A stretch of 64,000 nucleotides of DNA from Strigamia acuminata (GCA_949358305.1 OX442315.1:34560427-34624426); one strand, 5' to 3'; shown: positions 10,025 to 21,394, numbered from the stretch's first letter. Notes: generated from the sequence alone by a model not told the origin. Program-made: numbers and translations.

Positions 10025-10837
10025 ACTGGTTAAAAACTTGACTAGTTTTCTATTGTTCTGTCAATGTTAGGAATTATGATTTTTTAATCCCTGACAAGGT
10101 AAAGAATGTGCCAAAGAGAGCCACTCACGATGCAGCTCGGAGTAGGTCATCCAGATGTGACATTGTTGAGAATTTCGGGTTAGAAATTATCAGAAATTTT
10201 TCAACATCGCCAATCGCAGCAGACTGTCTTGACAAAGGAGATTTTCCGGAAGCTAGTTTGACAACCAATATTCAGCCACACTTGCTTTTCGACAGTGCGA
10301 CCATCCAGTTGTGCCTTTGTGACCAGTGCCCGTTTGGACCATTCTTGACCACGCAACAGGACAGTTTTTTCCCGAAGCCACTTCAGTTTTAGCAGCTAAG
10401 GTTGTATTTTTTCAAATTATTTCTTAGTTTAATATTAAGCGTGTTACATTTACGCTAGTCAGTTAAAGTTTATTTTTTCTTTTGTACGTGTATTTCTTTG
10501 AGTATTATGGCCCGTAGACCTGTAAGAGTTCGTGGAACACGAGGAAATCGTGGAGCACGACGACGTGGTGGTATGTGTGAAACACCAAGAGGAATTGTGG
10601 AGTCTGATTTAGAAAGCCAGGGGGAAGAAAATGTTCCTAGAGACGTTTCCAACCCAGGTAGTTCTCAAACGGATCCACTATCCGTCCCGCATGATTTAGA
10701 GGTTTACTGTCGCCATTACCAATTGGAAGTGACGCAGTTTTCCTCTCTGTGTGAAGCTCAACAATACACGGCGAATAATCATCACGAGAGAAATCGTGTA
10801 ATTACTCCCGATGTAGTTGTAATTAATTAATTAATTA
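10025..10837 (+). mobile_element. Internal fragment of a second element-1-family copy
   Basis: This stretch lies between a full LTR (ending 10024) and a partial LTR of the same family (from about 10838). It holds a leader and the short ORF at 10507-10830. I read it as the 5' internal end of a second copy that shares the upstream LTR, with a large deletion before the downstream LTR piece. No clear tRNA primer-binding site was recognised after 10024. Confidence 0.55.
10507..10830 (+). CDS. Truncated Gag N-terminus-like ORF
   Basis: ATG at 10507 opens a 107-residue frame beginning MARRPVRVRGTRGNRG, a very basic Arg/Gly start, followed by an acidic Ser/Glu-rich middle. Its position directly after an LTR and leader is that of gag, and it ends where the partial LTR begins. 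The gag start of element 1 lies outside the window, so homology cannot be checked here. It could instead be a chance ORF. Confidence 0.4.
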   Translation: MARRPVRVRGTRGNRGARRRGGMCETPRGIVESDLESQGEENVPRDVSNPGSSQTDPLSVPHDLEVYCRHYQLEVTQFSSLCEAQQYTANNHHERNRVITPDVVVIN

Positions 10838-11319
10838 ATTAATTCCATAGAATTAATATGACTATTTATTCTCACATTGTTACATCTCGCAATAATTATT
10901 GATTACAATAATTATCTGCGACGCGATGTGTGTGACGATACAGAAAAGTCAACCGCACCTCTCGGATATAACCCACCAAGCCTAACCATTACACACCATT
11001 TTAGAACCAACCCCGGACCATTTGGAAGCCCGAACCATATTCAGACGACATCTTTTACGTCACTGTAATAAGAAAGTCACATATTCTTATTACGAGACTG
11101 AAAACCGCAAGTGATATTATTTCAGGGCTTCTGCCAACCCATTGTATATTTAACATAAGTTATTTAGCCATTTGTAGGCATAGGTTTTATATAAGTCTTC
11201 CATTCGTAATAAATTGTCATATGATTTGAGAAATCACAAGCCTCCGTACTTTTACACTTTCACACGAGTTCTCGCTCTAATTGTTAAGCAATTTGTATCT
11301 CGCCAAGTCAATCGTCACA
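10838..11319 (+). repeat. Partial LTR of element 1 family (3' third)
   Basis: It aligns by eye with 9541-10024 (shared runs such as TTCCATAGAATTAATATGAC and GATACAGAAAAGTCAACCGC) and ends in the same CGTCACA terminus at 11313-11319. The 5' two thirds of the LTR are missing. Its final 43 bp, read on the minus strand, form the C-terminus and stop codon of the neighbouring gene. Confidence 0.8.
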
Positions 11320-12120
11320 TGCTTATTCTTTAAATTATATTCGCTTCTGTAAATGGTTGGGCGCAACTCCCACTTATTTCTACGGTAAATCCCGCAGACA
11401 GTGAACACAGCAGGCTTGTAGTAAAGCAAGCACTTTACACCAGCAACCCTGATGGCTTTTTCGAGCAAAAACACCTCTTTGTCGTTGGTGTAATTGTCAT
11501 TGTGCACACAGATGACGTGATTTGGTTCTTCTGGATTGTACGGACTGACTTTAGCAGAAAAAGAATAGCCGTCCAGGTTATTCTTTACAATGTTGGTTGC
11601 AATTATTCGCCACAAAAAATCGACCTTCGATCCGGTAGGGACGTAAAACAACCACGAACCGGAGGTTTCATTATAAGTGATAGCAAGTTTCTTTAGGATG
11701 TCGTACGTAATGGGCGTTTTTGACTCTACCAAATCTTTCCAAGCATTTTGTAGATTGATTTCATCTCGCGAGTCTCCATAATCGTCAGTCTTACGCTTAC
11801 CCATTGCCACGATCCAACCGACACCATCCTCTCTGGGTAAAATTAATCAATTAATTTATTGTTACTTATTTTGTGACTGAAAAAATATTATTACAGATAT
11901 TTAATATTTACCTCAATATTTGAGATGGTTTAAACGATTCAAGCCACTCGTCTAATGTTTCTTTGCTTTCCTTCGCGTCGTAGTATACGATTTCATCCAT
12001 AGCTGCTGCCATTGCTTCGGCAGCTAATTCTTCAGCTGTTTTGGGCAATTTGTTCGCACCCGTTTTGCTTTGGAGTTGGAGCCCATGTTCGGTACGAAAT
12101 GTTCGTCTTGGGGCACTCAT
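11277..12120 (-). CDS. C11orf68/UPF0696 (DUF1917, Bles03-like) family protein
   Basis: Two exons: 12120-11912 (ATG at 12120) and 11832-11277, joined across an 79-bp GT-AG intron (GTAAAT...CCCAG), giving 254 aa, close to the usual size of this family. Family-like features are a short Ala-rich N-terminus, a WLESFKPSQIL-type segment, GWIVAMG spanning the junction region, then GSWLFYVP, DFLWRIIA, AKVSPYN, HVICVHND, CGIYRRNKWELRPTIYR. The molecular function of the family is not well defined. The last 13 codons plus stop (11319-11277) come from the terminus of an antisense LTR fragment, so the native end has been replaced or extended. I am confident of the family and less so of expression. Confidence 0.8.
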
Positions 12121-12283
12121 GTCCAAAGTTTTGAAGTATGAAATGAGGGTGCAAATTCTAGACCTGACAACGGAAAATTTAAAAGCTTAATATCAACTGA
12201 GTGGTTATCTCGCAAAGCGCAGTAAACTCAGCAGGGGAAGTCCCGATAAAGCAGTCAGCTGAGTAGTGACGCGAAAGTAAATC
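12121..12283 (-). promoter_or_regulatory. Upstream region of the C11orf68-like gene
   Basis: This short stretch lies upstream of the minus-strand start codon and is interrupted at 12284 by a DNA transposon; the original flank resumes at 13309. No clear TATA box was seen. Confidence 0.35.
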
Positions 12284-13300
12284 CAAGGTTGAACGACGTT
12301 ATTAGGTTTGGCCACTTGGAGAGTTGGGTGTACCAGGCTCTCATTGGTTCTCATTTTTGTGACGTCAGTGGTCGCCGGTAGTAATGATCAGCATTGGAAC
12401 AACGTTTATACTGATACCAAATCCATTTATTCTACAAATTTGTCAGGTATTTTACAAAGTTTGGAATTTGGATTATGTGTTTGTGTAAGCCATCCATGAA
12501 CTTTTACCATAATATACTATAATAAAATTGGAATAATTTTCAAAAATATTTTTCTTAACTAAATTGTTTGATTGCACTCGTCAATAAGTTTTTATTTTTT
12601 TTATTTTATTACTGTTGTATGATTTTTATGATTTTTGAAATATAACTTGTGTGACACTGATAAATTTGGATAAAAAAATAAATGGACAAGGTATGATATT
12701 AAATTACACTGTACTGTTACGTTTTTTTTTGTTATGCAACAAAACATTTGATCGCATGCAAACATGCAAAAAATTCGATTTGAACAATAATAGAGCATTC
12801 TGAAAAATATTTTTACTTTAACAAATCCATGGAATTATTACATACAATTTCATTTGTATGTGAATATTCATAACTAAAATTAAAAACCCATAAATGATTC
12901 ACAAATAAATACAAACAATTCTTATAAAAAACAGGTCAAATTATATTTTTGATTTTGCCCATAAACTAGCTTTTTGAATTGTGCCTCTAGATTGTCCAAG
13001 TGTCCATTGCATGTAATTTGCAATGTCACACTATTTAAAATGGCATGAACAGATTCTTTCTGCTTTAAAATTGATCATATTTTTGTTTGCACACAAATTG
13101 CCATTTTTTCCTAATATTCTTATCGTTGGGAAATTAAAAAAAAGCTAATTTAAAATCTCATTTTGACTTGTCGGTATTTTTATGTGCTAAAAACTGCACA
13201 GGATGCCATTTTTACACTTTGAATTATGAATCGGCGCCCACTGACGTCAGAGAAGCGATTTCTACGAAGTGGCCAAACCTAATAACGTCGTTCAACCTTG
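12284..13300. mobile_element. Non-autonomous DNA transposon, 34-bp TIRs, 8-bp TSD (hAT-like)
   Basis: CAAGGTTGAACGACGTTATT starts a 34-bp left terminal repeat (12284-12317) that is perfectly inverted at 13267-13300. An identical 8-bp duplication AGTAAATC flanks it (12276-12283 and 13301-13308). The inside is AT-rich with no transposase ORF. An 8-bp TSD is typical of hAT elements, though P-type elements share it. It sits in the 5' flank of the C11orf68-like gene. Confidence 0.85.
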
Positions 13301-13378
13301 AGTAAATCTCTCAACATGTGATCCGGTCAGCAGAGCTCCATTTTTACACTGCTGGTCATGGTTCTATCGCACCTAAAT

Positions 13379-13495
13379 ATGGCGGCTCAAAAGTGCAAAC
13401 AAATGAAGTCACTCAAGCAGCCTTGGAACAATGCAGTGAAACCCACTCAACTCGAAAGCACGGTTAGTGAAACTTCAAGCGACTATTCTATCTAG
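13379..13495 (+). CDS. Possible small ORF or first exon, unknown
   Basis: ATG in the context AAATATGGCGGC opens a 38-codon frame ending at 13495. A possible donor GTTAGT occurs inside it at 13463. It is divergent from the C11orf68-like gene and could be the first exon of another transcript, but no downstream exon was identified. AT-rich context and short length make chance likely. Confidence 0.2.
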   Translation: MAAQKCKQMKSLKQPWNNAVKPTQLESTVSETSSDYSI

Positions 13496-13518
13496 GCATA
13501 TTTATAAAGTAATTTAGA

Positions 13519-13882
13519 CTAAGGGGCGTTAAGGGGGGGGGGAGGGGTTTTCAAATTTTGTTACGGGTTGTTACGACGGGGGAGGGGGGGGGGGCGTTTG
13601 CAATAATGTTACGTAACATTATTGAAATTTTGAACATTAAAAAAACAAGAGTTTGCCTAGGGAAGAAGAAGTTTAAAAAGTCAAAAAAACCTGTATTCAT
13701 AAAAATGTCATTTTTAAATTAAAATTGCAATTCCTGAATTTTTACCAAAATTTGGGGGGTGGTGATCAGTTTTGCTACGTAATTTCCGAGGGGGCGTGTG
13801 CGGATTTGTTACGACCTTGTTACAGAAGGGAGAGGGGGTCTAAATACGCAAAAATTTGCGTTACGTAATTTATGGACGGCCC
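13519..13882. repeat. G-rich MITE-like repeat
   Basis: Long G tracts alternate with TTACG-rich text. The right edge TTACGTAATTTATGGACGGC-CCC and the left edge TAAGGGGCGTT are partly inverted. I recognise the style of a small inverted-repeat element but cannot fix the ends or the TSD. Nothing else was seen in 13883-14009. Confidence 0.35.
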
Positions 13883-14009
13883 CATATGGTATTATTCAAA
13901 TCAGTTTTAGCGGCACTAGTTTGGGTCAAAGTGGACACTGCTCATTGGTGTTAAAATAAAGATGAGTATGCTATTTAGTATTTAGTTTTTCCTTGACAAA
14001 TTTGATGTT

Positions 14010-14225
14010 ACGTGATGTATATCAATACCAAGCCGTAACTTTAATTGCTACCATTACGTTGCAGGTGGCAATAGATTTTTATAAAACAACTGTTACAAGA
14101 TACTTTGTTCAACTAGTCGCATATAAATTTGAATGATGTAGGCTCACATTTCTCTATAAACTGCACATCCGACTGGTTATTCAAAACCATTAGACATTGT
14201 ATTTATGTGACGGAGTGAAGTTACA
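14010..14225 (+). promoter_or_regulatory. Core promoter and leader of CTLD gene A
   Basis: TATAAA at 14122-14127 is followed after about 30 bases by GGCTCACATTTCTC and the module AAACTGCACATCCGACTGG. About 210 bp is nearly identical to the promoter of gene B (23770-23981). The start codon follows at 14226. Confidence 0.65.
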
Positions 14226-17200
14226 ATGAGTTACCATCTGCAAGTGGTTTTTATAATTATGGTAAATTTATTCAACGTTTCTGTCGCTTGCATGAGGTTT
14301 GAAGAACGTTCTAACTGTATTAACCACTGATGAAAATTGAGTATCATTTTTTCCCACAGTAGCAGAAGTCCACTCAGTAACACGACTATAGGCGGTAGCG
14401 AAAATCGCTATGGGGCCACAACCACAGTCAGTAGTAAAATTCCGAATCAAATTACGCATTCAGACAGCGCCAGAGATCCCAACCACATCATAACCACAGA
14501 CAATAACAGCACCGATCACAGCACGGTTCATAGCTCTGACAACAGCACGGTTCATAGAGCTGACAACAGCACGATTCATAGTGCTGACAACAGCACTGTT
14601 CATAGTGCTGACAACAGCACTGTTCATAGTGCTGACAACAGCACGGTTCATAACGCTGACAACAGCGCGGTTCATAACGCTGACAACAGCGCGGTTCATA
14701 ACGCTGACAACAGCACGGTTCATAACGCTGACAACAGTACTGTTCATAGTGCTGACAACAGCACTGTTCATAGTGCTGACAGTGCTGACAACAGCACGGT
14801 TCATAACGCTGACAACAGCACGGTTCATAACGCTGACAACAGCACGGTTCATAGCGCTGACAACAGCACGGTTCATAACGCTGACAACAGCACGGTTCAT
14901 AGTGCTGACAACAGCACTGTTCATAGTGCTGACAGTGCTGACAACAGCACGGTTCATAACGCTGACAACAGCACGGTTCATAACGCTGACAACAGCACGG
15001 TTCATAGAACAGACCACAGCACGGTTCATAGCACAGACCAAAGCACCGTTCCTAACACAGACCACAGCACGGTTCATAGCACAGACCACAGCACGGTTCA
15101 TAGCACAGACCAAAGCACCGTTCCTAGCACAGACCACAGCACAGTTCACAGCACAGTTTATAGCATAGGCAACAGCTCGGTTCATAATACAGATCCCAGC
15201 ACAGACCACAGCACGGTTCTTAGCACAGACCACAGCACAGACCACAGCACGGTTCCTAACACAAACCACAGCATGGTTCATAGCACAGACCACAGCACGG
15301 TTCCTAGCACAGACCACAGCACAGACCACAGCACGGTTCCTAACACAGACCACAGCACGGTTCATAGCACAGACCACAGCACGGTTCCTAGCACAGACCA
15401 CAGCACAGACCACAGCACGGTTCCTAACACAGACCACAGCACGGTTCATAGCACAGACCACAGCACGGTTCCTAGCACAGACCACAGCACAGACCACAGC
15501 ACGGTTCCTAACACAGACCACAGCACGGTTCCTAACACAGACCACAGCACGGTTCATAGCACAGACCACAGCACGGTTCATAGCATAGACCACAGCACAG
15601 TTCCTAGCACAGACCACAGCACAGACCACAGCACGGTTCATAGCATAGACCACAGCACGGTTCCTAGCACAGACCACAGCACAGACCACAGCACGGTTCA
15701 TAGCACAGACCACAGCACGGTTCCTAGCACAGACCACAGCACAGACCACAGCACGGTTCCTAACACAGACCACAGCACGGTTCATAGCACAGACCACAGC
15801 ACGGTTCATAGCATAGACCACAGCACGGTTCCTAGCACAGACCACAGCACAGACCACAGCACGATTCCTAACACAGACCACAGCACGGTTCATAGCACAG
15901 ACCACAGCACGGTTCCTAGCACAGACCACAGCACGGTTCCTAGCACAGACCACAGCACAGACCACAGCACGGTTCCTAACACAGACCACAGCACGGTTCA
16001 TAGCACAGACCACAGCACGGTTCCTAGCACAGACCACAGCACAGACCACAGCACGGTTCATAGCACAAATCACAGCACGGTTCATAGCACTGACAACAGC
16101 ACAGTTCATAGCACAGACCACACAGCTGTTCATAGCACAGATCACAGCACGGTTCATAGCACTGACAACAGCACGGTTCACAGTGCTGACAACAGCTCAG
16201 TTCATGGCACAGACCACAGCATGGTTCCTAGCGCAGACAACAGCACGGTTCCCAGCACAGACAACAGCACGGTTCCCAGCACAGACAACAGCACGGTTCA
16301 TAGTACTGACAACAGCACGGTTCTTAGCACTGACAACAGCACGGTTCCTAGCACAGACAACAGCACGGTTCACAGCACAGACCACACAACTGTTCATAGC
16401 ACAGACCACAGCACGGTTCCCAGCACAGACAACAGCACGGTTCACAGCACTGACAACAGCAAGGTTCTTAGCACTGACAACAGCACAGTTCCTAGCAAAG
16501 ACAACAGCACGGTTCATAGCACAGATCACACAACTGTTCATAGCACAGACCACAGCACGGTTCATAGCACAGATCACACAATTGTTCATAGCACAGACCA
16601 GAGCACGGTTCATGGCACTGACAACAGCACGGTTCATAGCTTAGAGAACAGCTTGGTTCATGAGACAGACCACAGCATGGTTCAGAGCACAGAACAAAGC
16701 ACGGTTCCTAGCACAGATCACAGTACGGTTCATAGCACAGAACACAGCGCGGTTCATAGCACAAAACACAGCACACTTTATAGCACAGACAACAGCATTG
16801 TTCATAGCACAGACCATAGCACGGTTCACAGCACGGTTCATAGCACAGACCACAGCACACTTCACAGCACAACCAGTAGCAAGCCTACAACCAGTAGCAA
16901 ACCTCCAACCAGTAGCAAGCCTGCAATCAGTAGCAAGCCTGCAACCAGTAGCAAGCCTACAACAAGTAGCAAGCCTACAATAAGTAGCAAGCCTATAACA
17001 AGTAGCAAGCCTACAACAAGTAGCAAGCCTACAACAAGTAGCAAGCCTACAACAAGTAGCAAGCTTACAACAAGTACCAAGCCTACAACAAGTAGCAAGC
17101 CTACAACAAGTAGCAAGCCTACAACAAGTAGCAAGCCTATAACAAGTAGCAAGCCTCCAACCAGTAGCAAGCCTGCAACCAGTAGCAAGCCTACAACCAG

Positions 17201-19311
17201 TAGCAAGCCTACAACAAGTAGCAAGTCTACAACAAGTAGCAAGCCTACAACAAGTAGCAAGCCTACAACAAGTAGCAAGCCTACAACAAGTAGCAAGCCT
17301 ACAACAAGTAGCAAGCCTACAACAAGTAGCAAGCCTACAACAAGTAGCAAGCCTACAACAAGTAGCAAGCCTACAATCAGTAGCAATAGTCAGGATAAAA
17401 ATGCTAAAGTAAAGTTCAACGAAAAATATTATTACTTTTATGACATGACAGTAAGCCAAGCAGAAGCAAATGCAATATGTCGAAAAAATATGCATAATCT
17501 TGTGACTATTGACGACGCAAATCTGTTTGATTTTCTCAAAACAGAAATTAAAAAAAGGAATAAAAGTAAGTACAAGATAAGTTTTTGTTCTAAAAATCAG
17601 TAAATTACAAACATTGGCAATTGCCACATTTTGAATGACTAAAACCAAAATACAAATTAAATTCTTGTTTATACTCCGAGTTAGTACATGAGTTTCCTAA
17701 CTCACATTGCTCGAGCAGTTTCACATGTGTAGTGACACACAAAAGCAGGCCAAAATAACAGAATTGCAACCACCTCCAGACATTGTAATCAATTCTCTAT
17801 TGCATGTTGCATATTTTGAGACATATAGTTGTTTTGATTAATTAATTGATTAACTACTTAATCCTTTTCATTAGAATAATAACAAGTACGGTAATCATAA
17901 AAAAGATAAAATAATTTCTTCTTTAATTTTTTTTCAAATAAATTTATTTTTCCTGCCAAAAACTGCCAATAAAAAAAAGTCAGTTTTCCAGGCAATAATA
18001 CAACAAACAAACAGAGCAAAATTTGTTTGTTGGCTTAAAAACAATATAAAAATTTATTTTGCATATGAAATAAACTTTTCTAAATCAAATAAAAAAAAAT
18101 TGAAACACTCAAAAATATTAAAAATAAGCAGAAATGCTTTTCCTTCCAATAGTTCACAGTCTCAACTCTCAAGATAGGTGTAATAAGGCTCGATCAATGG
18201 GAGTTAGAACACTCTTGTACTAACTGCATATTATTCTATCATCTACATTAATGCCAAATGCTGCTTGAAAAGTCATTTCAGACCAATAAGTCAATCCGTA
18301 TTTTGAAATTTGAATGCATCTAAAGTCAAAGTACAACCACCCAGTTGAAAAAAATGCATTTATTTCAATTGTTTATGTTCCATAGTCTCATATGAATGTG
18401 TTAATTAAGGAATATTTTTGTTTCTATCTATCCACCAACTTTTAGATCATTGGATTGGCACGGAAGCTCGTACAATAAAACTCCAGCACAGTGAGTTAGT
18501 TTATTGGAAATGGAATAACACTGGCCTTGACATAGTGTACGACAACTGGTGTTCAAAGCAAACCAATTACACAGATCGTCCTTGTTCATTTGTTAAGGTT
18601 GCAGACCCACGTGCATGCTGGATGTTTTCAAGTTGTACGAAAACAAATGACGTTACAAGTTTTATTTGTGAAGACAAAATGAATCATACGGCTGAGTACG
18701 ATGTTGTAATATACAAGGAAAATGAATACTTTGTGTACAATAAAAATCTTAAAAAAAAAAGTTGGCACGACGCCAAAGACGAGTGCCACCGTCACAAAAA
18801 AGAGTTACTTGAACTCGACAGCACCGAAAAAAGCAACTTTTTCAACAAAATATTTCTGCGCAAGAATATGAGTAAGTTATTGATTTCGATAAAGTATTTT
18901 TTAAAACGAATGTTTTAATTGTTTACAACATCTTTTCTAGCTACTTGGTTGGGATTAGACACCTATAGCCACTTACAAAATAGCCAGAAAAAAGTGTTCT
19001 GGCAATGGCAGGGAACAGTGCACGACATTCTATACAAAAATTGGTGTCGTAAAAACGAGATGGTTAAAGAAGCAATGTGTGGCTACGTCACACAGGGTTC
19101 CACGTGTTGGTTGGCAGGAAAGTGTACAGCCGATCAGCCAATGAGTTTTGTTTGCGAAGATAAACATCCGTCAACTCCTTCTCGGCCCCTTCCAGCCGTT
19201 GCTCATATTTCAGAGGCGATTGGGAAATTTCAAGATTTCGTAAAATTTGTTTCTCCAAACAAACAAAATTTTGCCCCAATGAATTTAATGCACGGTTTTT
19301 GGCAACATTAA
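14226..19311 (+). CDS. CTLD gene A: secreted mucin-like protein with two C-type lectin domains
   Basis: Predicted exons are 14226-14296, 14360-17565, 18446-18871 and 18941-19311 (1357 aa, phases consistent). Exon 1 encodes a signal peptide (MSYHLQVVFIIMVNLF...). Its donor (AG|GTTTGA) and the 63-bp intron are the least certain part. Exon 2 is almost wholly repetitive: about 100 units of an 8-residue Ser/Thr/Asp/His/Val repeat, then about 34 units of TSSKP, likely O-glycosylated. The first half of a CTLD follows (YYYFYDMTVSQAEANAICRK). Exons 3 and 4 complete this CTLD and add a second (NHWIG, WNNTG, DNWC, CW, FICEDK; then WLGLD, KNWC, FVCEDK). No EPN/QPD calcium-sugar motif is visible. Relative to gene B, both N-terminal CTLDs are missing. 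Likely extracellular; the ligand is unknown. Confidence 0.7.
14503..16872 (+). repeat. 24-bp coding minisatellite in gene A linker
   Basis: Units such as AGCACAGACCACAGCACGGT encode HSTDHSTV-type octapeptides. Subfamilies (GCTGACAACAGC first, CACAGACCACAGC later) and a higher-order unit of 84 bp around 15296-15520 show repeated local duplication. The antisense strand is also open but looks like a by-product of the repeat. Confidence 0.95.
16873..17388 (+). repeat. 15-bp coding minisatellite (TSSKP) in gene A linker
   Basis: About 34 near-identical copies of ACAAGTAGCAAGCCT encode TSSKP. It adjoins the 24-bp array and ends 9 codons before the conserved CTLD sequence resumes. Confidence 0.95.
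17679..18225. mobile_element. MITE in intron 2 of gene A
   Basis: AGTTAGTACATGAGTTTCCT near 17679 is inverted, with a few mismatches, at about 18196-18225. The interior resembles the MITE at 42226-42649 (shared TTTCACMTGTGTAGTGAYAC text and AAAATAACAGAATTGCA-like text), so it is probably an older relative. Confidence 0.55.
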
Positions 19312-19796
19312 AATATAATTCGCTTTTTTGTAGAAACGACTAAATATTGTAGTCTATTCAATAGATAAACCGTTTCCGTAATTTTTATTACTAATTCATA
19401 CAAAAGCCTAGATGTCAAACAACAAATTTGAAGATACACGAAGTACACGTAGCGCCCTTGTACGAATGTAATGACATAATACATAAGGTCCTATGGAAGG
19501 ATAATAAATAAACACAACTTAACGTACACAAAGTTGCACATTCTGATAACAAATTATACCCCTTAAAATCTATAATTAAAATGAACCTTAATTGATTATA
19601 GACTAGAATAAAATTAACTTTGCAGGCTTCTCTTCCTGAATAAAATTGATGTCACGTGATGTACAGGGTGTCTCAAAAGTTCTAGACAATTTGAAAAAAT
19701 TATTAAAATTACAAAAAAAATTAGATATAGTTTTGAAACTTGTACGTAACAAAGTATGTAGTAAAGTTTTTTTTAAAATAAATAATAAATAATTAT
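19312..19796. other. Gene A 3' flank and intergenic DNA
   Basis: AATAAA signals near 19504-19512 probably end gene A. TACAGGGTGTCTCAAAAGTT near 19666 matches the terminal repeat of the foldback element at 29239-30002, but no partner end was found nearby. AT-rich TAAATAA repeats precede the LTR at 19797. Confidence 0.5.
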
Positions 19797-19979
19797 TGTG
19801 TTCTTTGGATTGATGAATACTTGGAAGTTGGAATAATGTGTAAGTTGGTTAAAAAGCAGCCATGTTGTACAGTGGAATTAACATAAGTGATTTATTACAA
19901 GTTTTTACATAGGGGGCGCTGGTGATTGTACCAGCGTCATAATTTAACAAGCAAATTAGCATGGAGTTCGGACACTCCA
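19797..19979 (-). repeat. 3' LTR of the gag-protease element
   Basis: On the minus strand it begins TGGAGTGTCCGAACTCC and ends in AACACA. It contains AGGGGGCGCT (19911-19920) within a short hairpin CGCTGGT/ACCAGCG. Confidence 0.85.
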
Positions 19980-20098
19980 GTATCCCCTTAATTGATAACC
20001 AATCGGGGGAGCAATTCACATAACTGAATATGAAATATTAAATTAACATGTAATTATCGAATAAAATGAAATGCATTGTTAAAGTTTAAACTGACTCA

Positions 20099-21394
20099 TT
20101 ATTTCGATGGAAAACCATAAAATTTGGTTGGTTTCTTGGTGCGAACAGGCGGAGTACTGCGGACGGGATTCGGAGGCGGTCCAGGCTGTGACACAGGGGC
20201 AACAGGCGGCGGAGAAGGCAGCGGCGGTGTCGACAGTTTTGCAGGTGAGGTTGCAGTTACAGGTTGCAGTGTTGAAGTTACCGCTGGAGAAACTGGTTGA
20301 GCAAATGTTGGGGAAGCAATTGCACTCTGAGGGCTCACAAACGGACCAATGTGCCAATCATCCCCCTTAATTGGAAGTGGCGTTCCAATTGATAAATGTT
20401 TTTGCAATTGGTCAATGTGTTGTGACCAAATGACGGCGGAAGTCTTGCGAAACGAACGAAATGAGACCAAGAATTGGTCCACGGAATCTGCCAAAGAGAG
20501 TTGAAATTTCGTTAATTTCTCCATTTCGTCGTGGAAAAAGTTGCAATGCTGCAACAATAACGTGTGGAGCGTGTCGAGCGCGTCAGTGCTTGCCAAGCAG
20601 TTCGTGGAAGCCAGCGCCGTCGCTGCAGCAGCAACAATCAAGTTTGGAGTAGATTCGTTCGGCGGGGAAGCTTCTACATCCAGTCTGGGGGCGGTGAATT
20701 CAGCGGTCGTGCTTTTTGAAGGTTGAGTGCGCTTTCGGGCGGCGCGTTTGCGTGCGGACTTTGAGGTGGTCATGGCGGTGGTCGAATTCACGACAGCACC
20801 CAACGAAATACCAGCAAGGGACAACAAACTGAAGGCGTCCAGCCAATTGCGACCCAACACTGGAACTGACCCAGTCGCAGCAACACAGAGCGATAGGACG
20901 TATTTGCGGCGATCGTGCTGCACTGGCACGTGGCAAACTCCGTCCATCGGCAGGACGAGTCCGTCGTAAGTGGACATCTGCAAATTGAGCGGCTGCAACT
21001 GAAATCGAGAAAAATTTTGATTATACATCTCGCGACTGATGGTTGTCGCTTCAGCGCCCGTGTCGATCTGCATGAGCAGCAATGTGTCCGCTACTCGCAT
21101 TTCCCGAACCAACGGTTTGGTCGGTTTGATGCTGATCGAATTCATCGCTTTTCCGGCCTGTCGAGGTGTCGTACGAATCGAATAGAAGGTGAGCTTCCGA
21201 GGCTCTGCAAATACAGCGTGGTGGGGAGCAGTTGCAGCGGTTGACATGCAGGCCGATTGTGTGTGCCCGACGAGGCCACAGCCCTGGCACTTGGCGCGAC
21301 GATGTTCGCAATCGTCTCTGCGGTGGCCAGTCTGTCCGCACGATCTCCATTTCCCGTCGACATGACGTGGCTGGTGACCGGTGCCGTTGCACAA
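20099..21394 (-). CDS. Gag nucleocapsid and aspartic protease, no RT (gag-protease element)
   Basis: The frame starts with two cysteine/histidine knuckles (CGQTGHRRDDC and CQGCGLVGHTQSAC), followed by a retropepsin-like domain with the active-site triad DTGAEAT near residue 113 and VLGRNWLD near 176. The rest is a low-complexity Ala/Thr/Pro-rich tail ending at 20099. In autonomous Ty3/gypsy elements RT would follow the protease; here a Pro-rich tail and the 3' LTR follow instead. Upstream gag sequence continues in neighbouring frames with at least one break, so the start is uncertain. Confidence 0.7.
   Translation of the reverse strand: MCNGTGHQPRHVDGKWRSCGQTGHRRDDCEHRRAKCQGCGLVGHTQSACMSTAATAPHHAVFAEPRKLTFYSIRTTPRQAGKAMNSISIKPTKPLVREMRVADTLLLMQIDTGAEATTISREMYNQNFSRFQLQPLNLQMSTYDGLVLPMDGVCHVPVQHDRRKYVLSLCVAATGSVPVLGRNWLDAFSLLSLAGISLGAVVNSTTAMTTSKSARKRAARKRTQPSKSTTAEFTAPRLDVEASPPNESTPNLIVAAAATALASTNCLASTDALDTLHTLLLQHCNFFHDEMEKLTKFQLSLADSVDQFLVSFRSFRKTSAVIWSQHIDQLQKHLSIGTPLPIKGDDWHIGPFVSPQSAIASPTFAQPVSPAVTSTLQPVTATSPAKLSTPPLPSPPPVAPVSQPGPPPNPVRSTPPVRTKKPTKFYGFPSK

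Noticed and set aside
10108-10392. 94-codon ORF between LTR and gag start
   Set aside because: No recognisable composition or motif, and it lies in the leader of a rearranged element copy; judged chance.
14460-16637. Very long antisense ORFs across the gene A repeat
   Set aside because: The repeat unit is a multiple of three without stops on either strand, so antisense frames stay open automatically; their translations are simple repeats (MNRAVVCA-type) with no domain.
14503-16872. CRISPR-like regular repeats
   Set aside because: Repeats are adjacent without unique spacers and encode protein; the context is eukaryotic.
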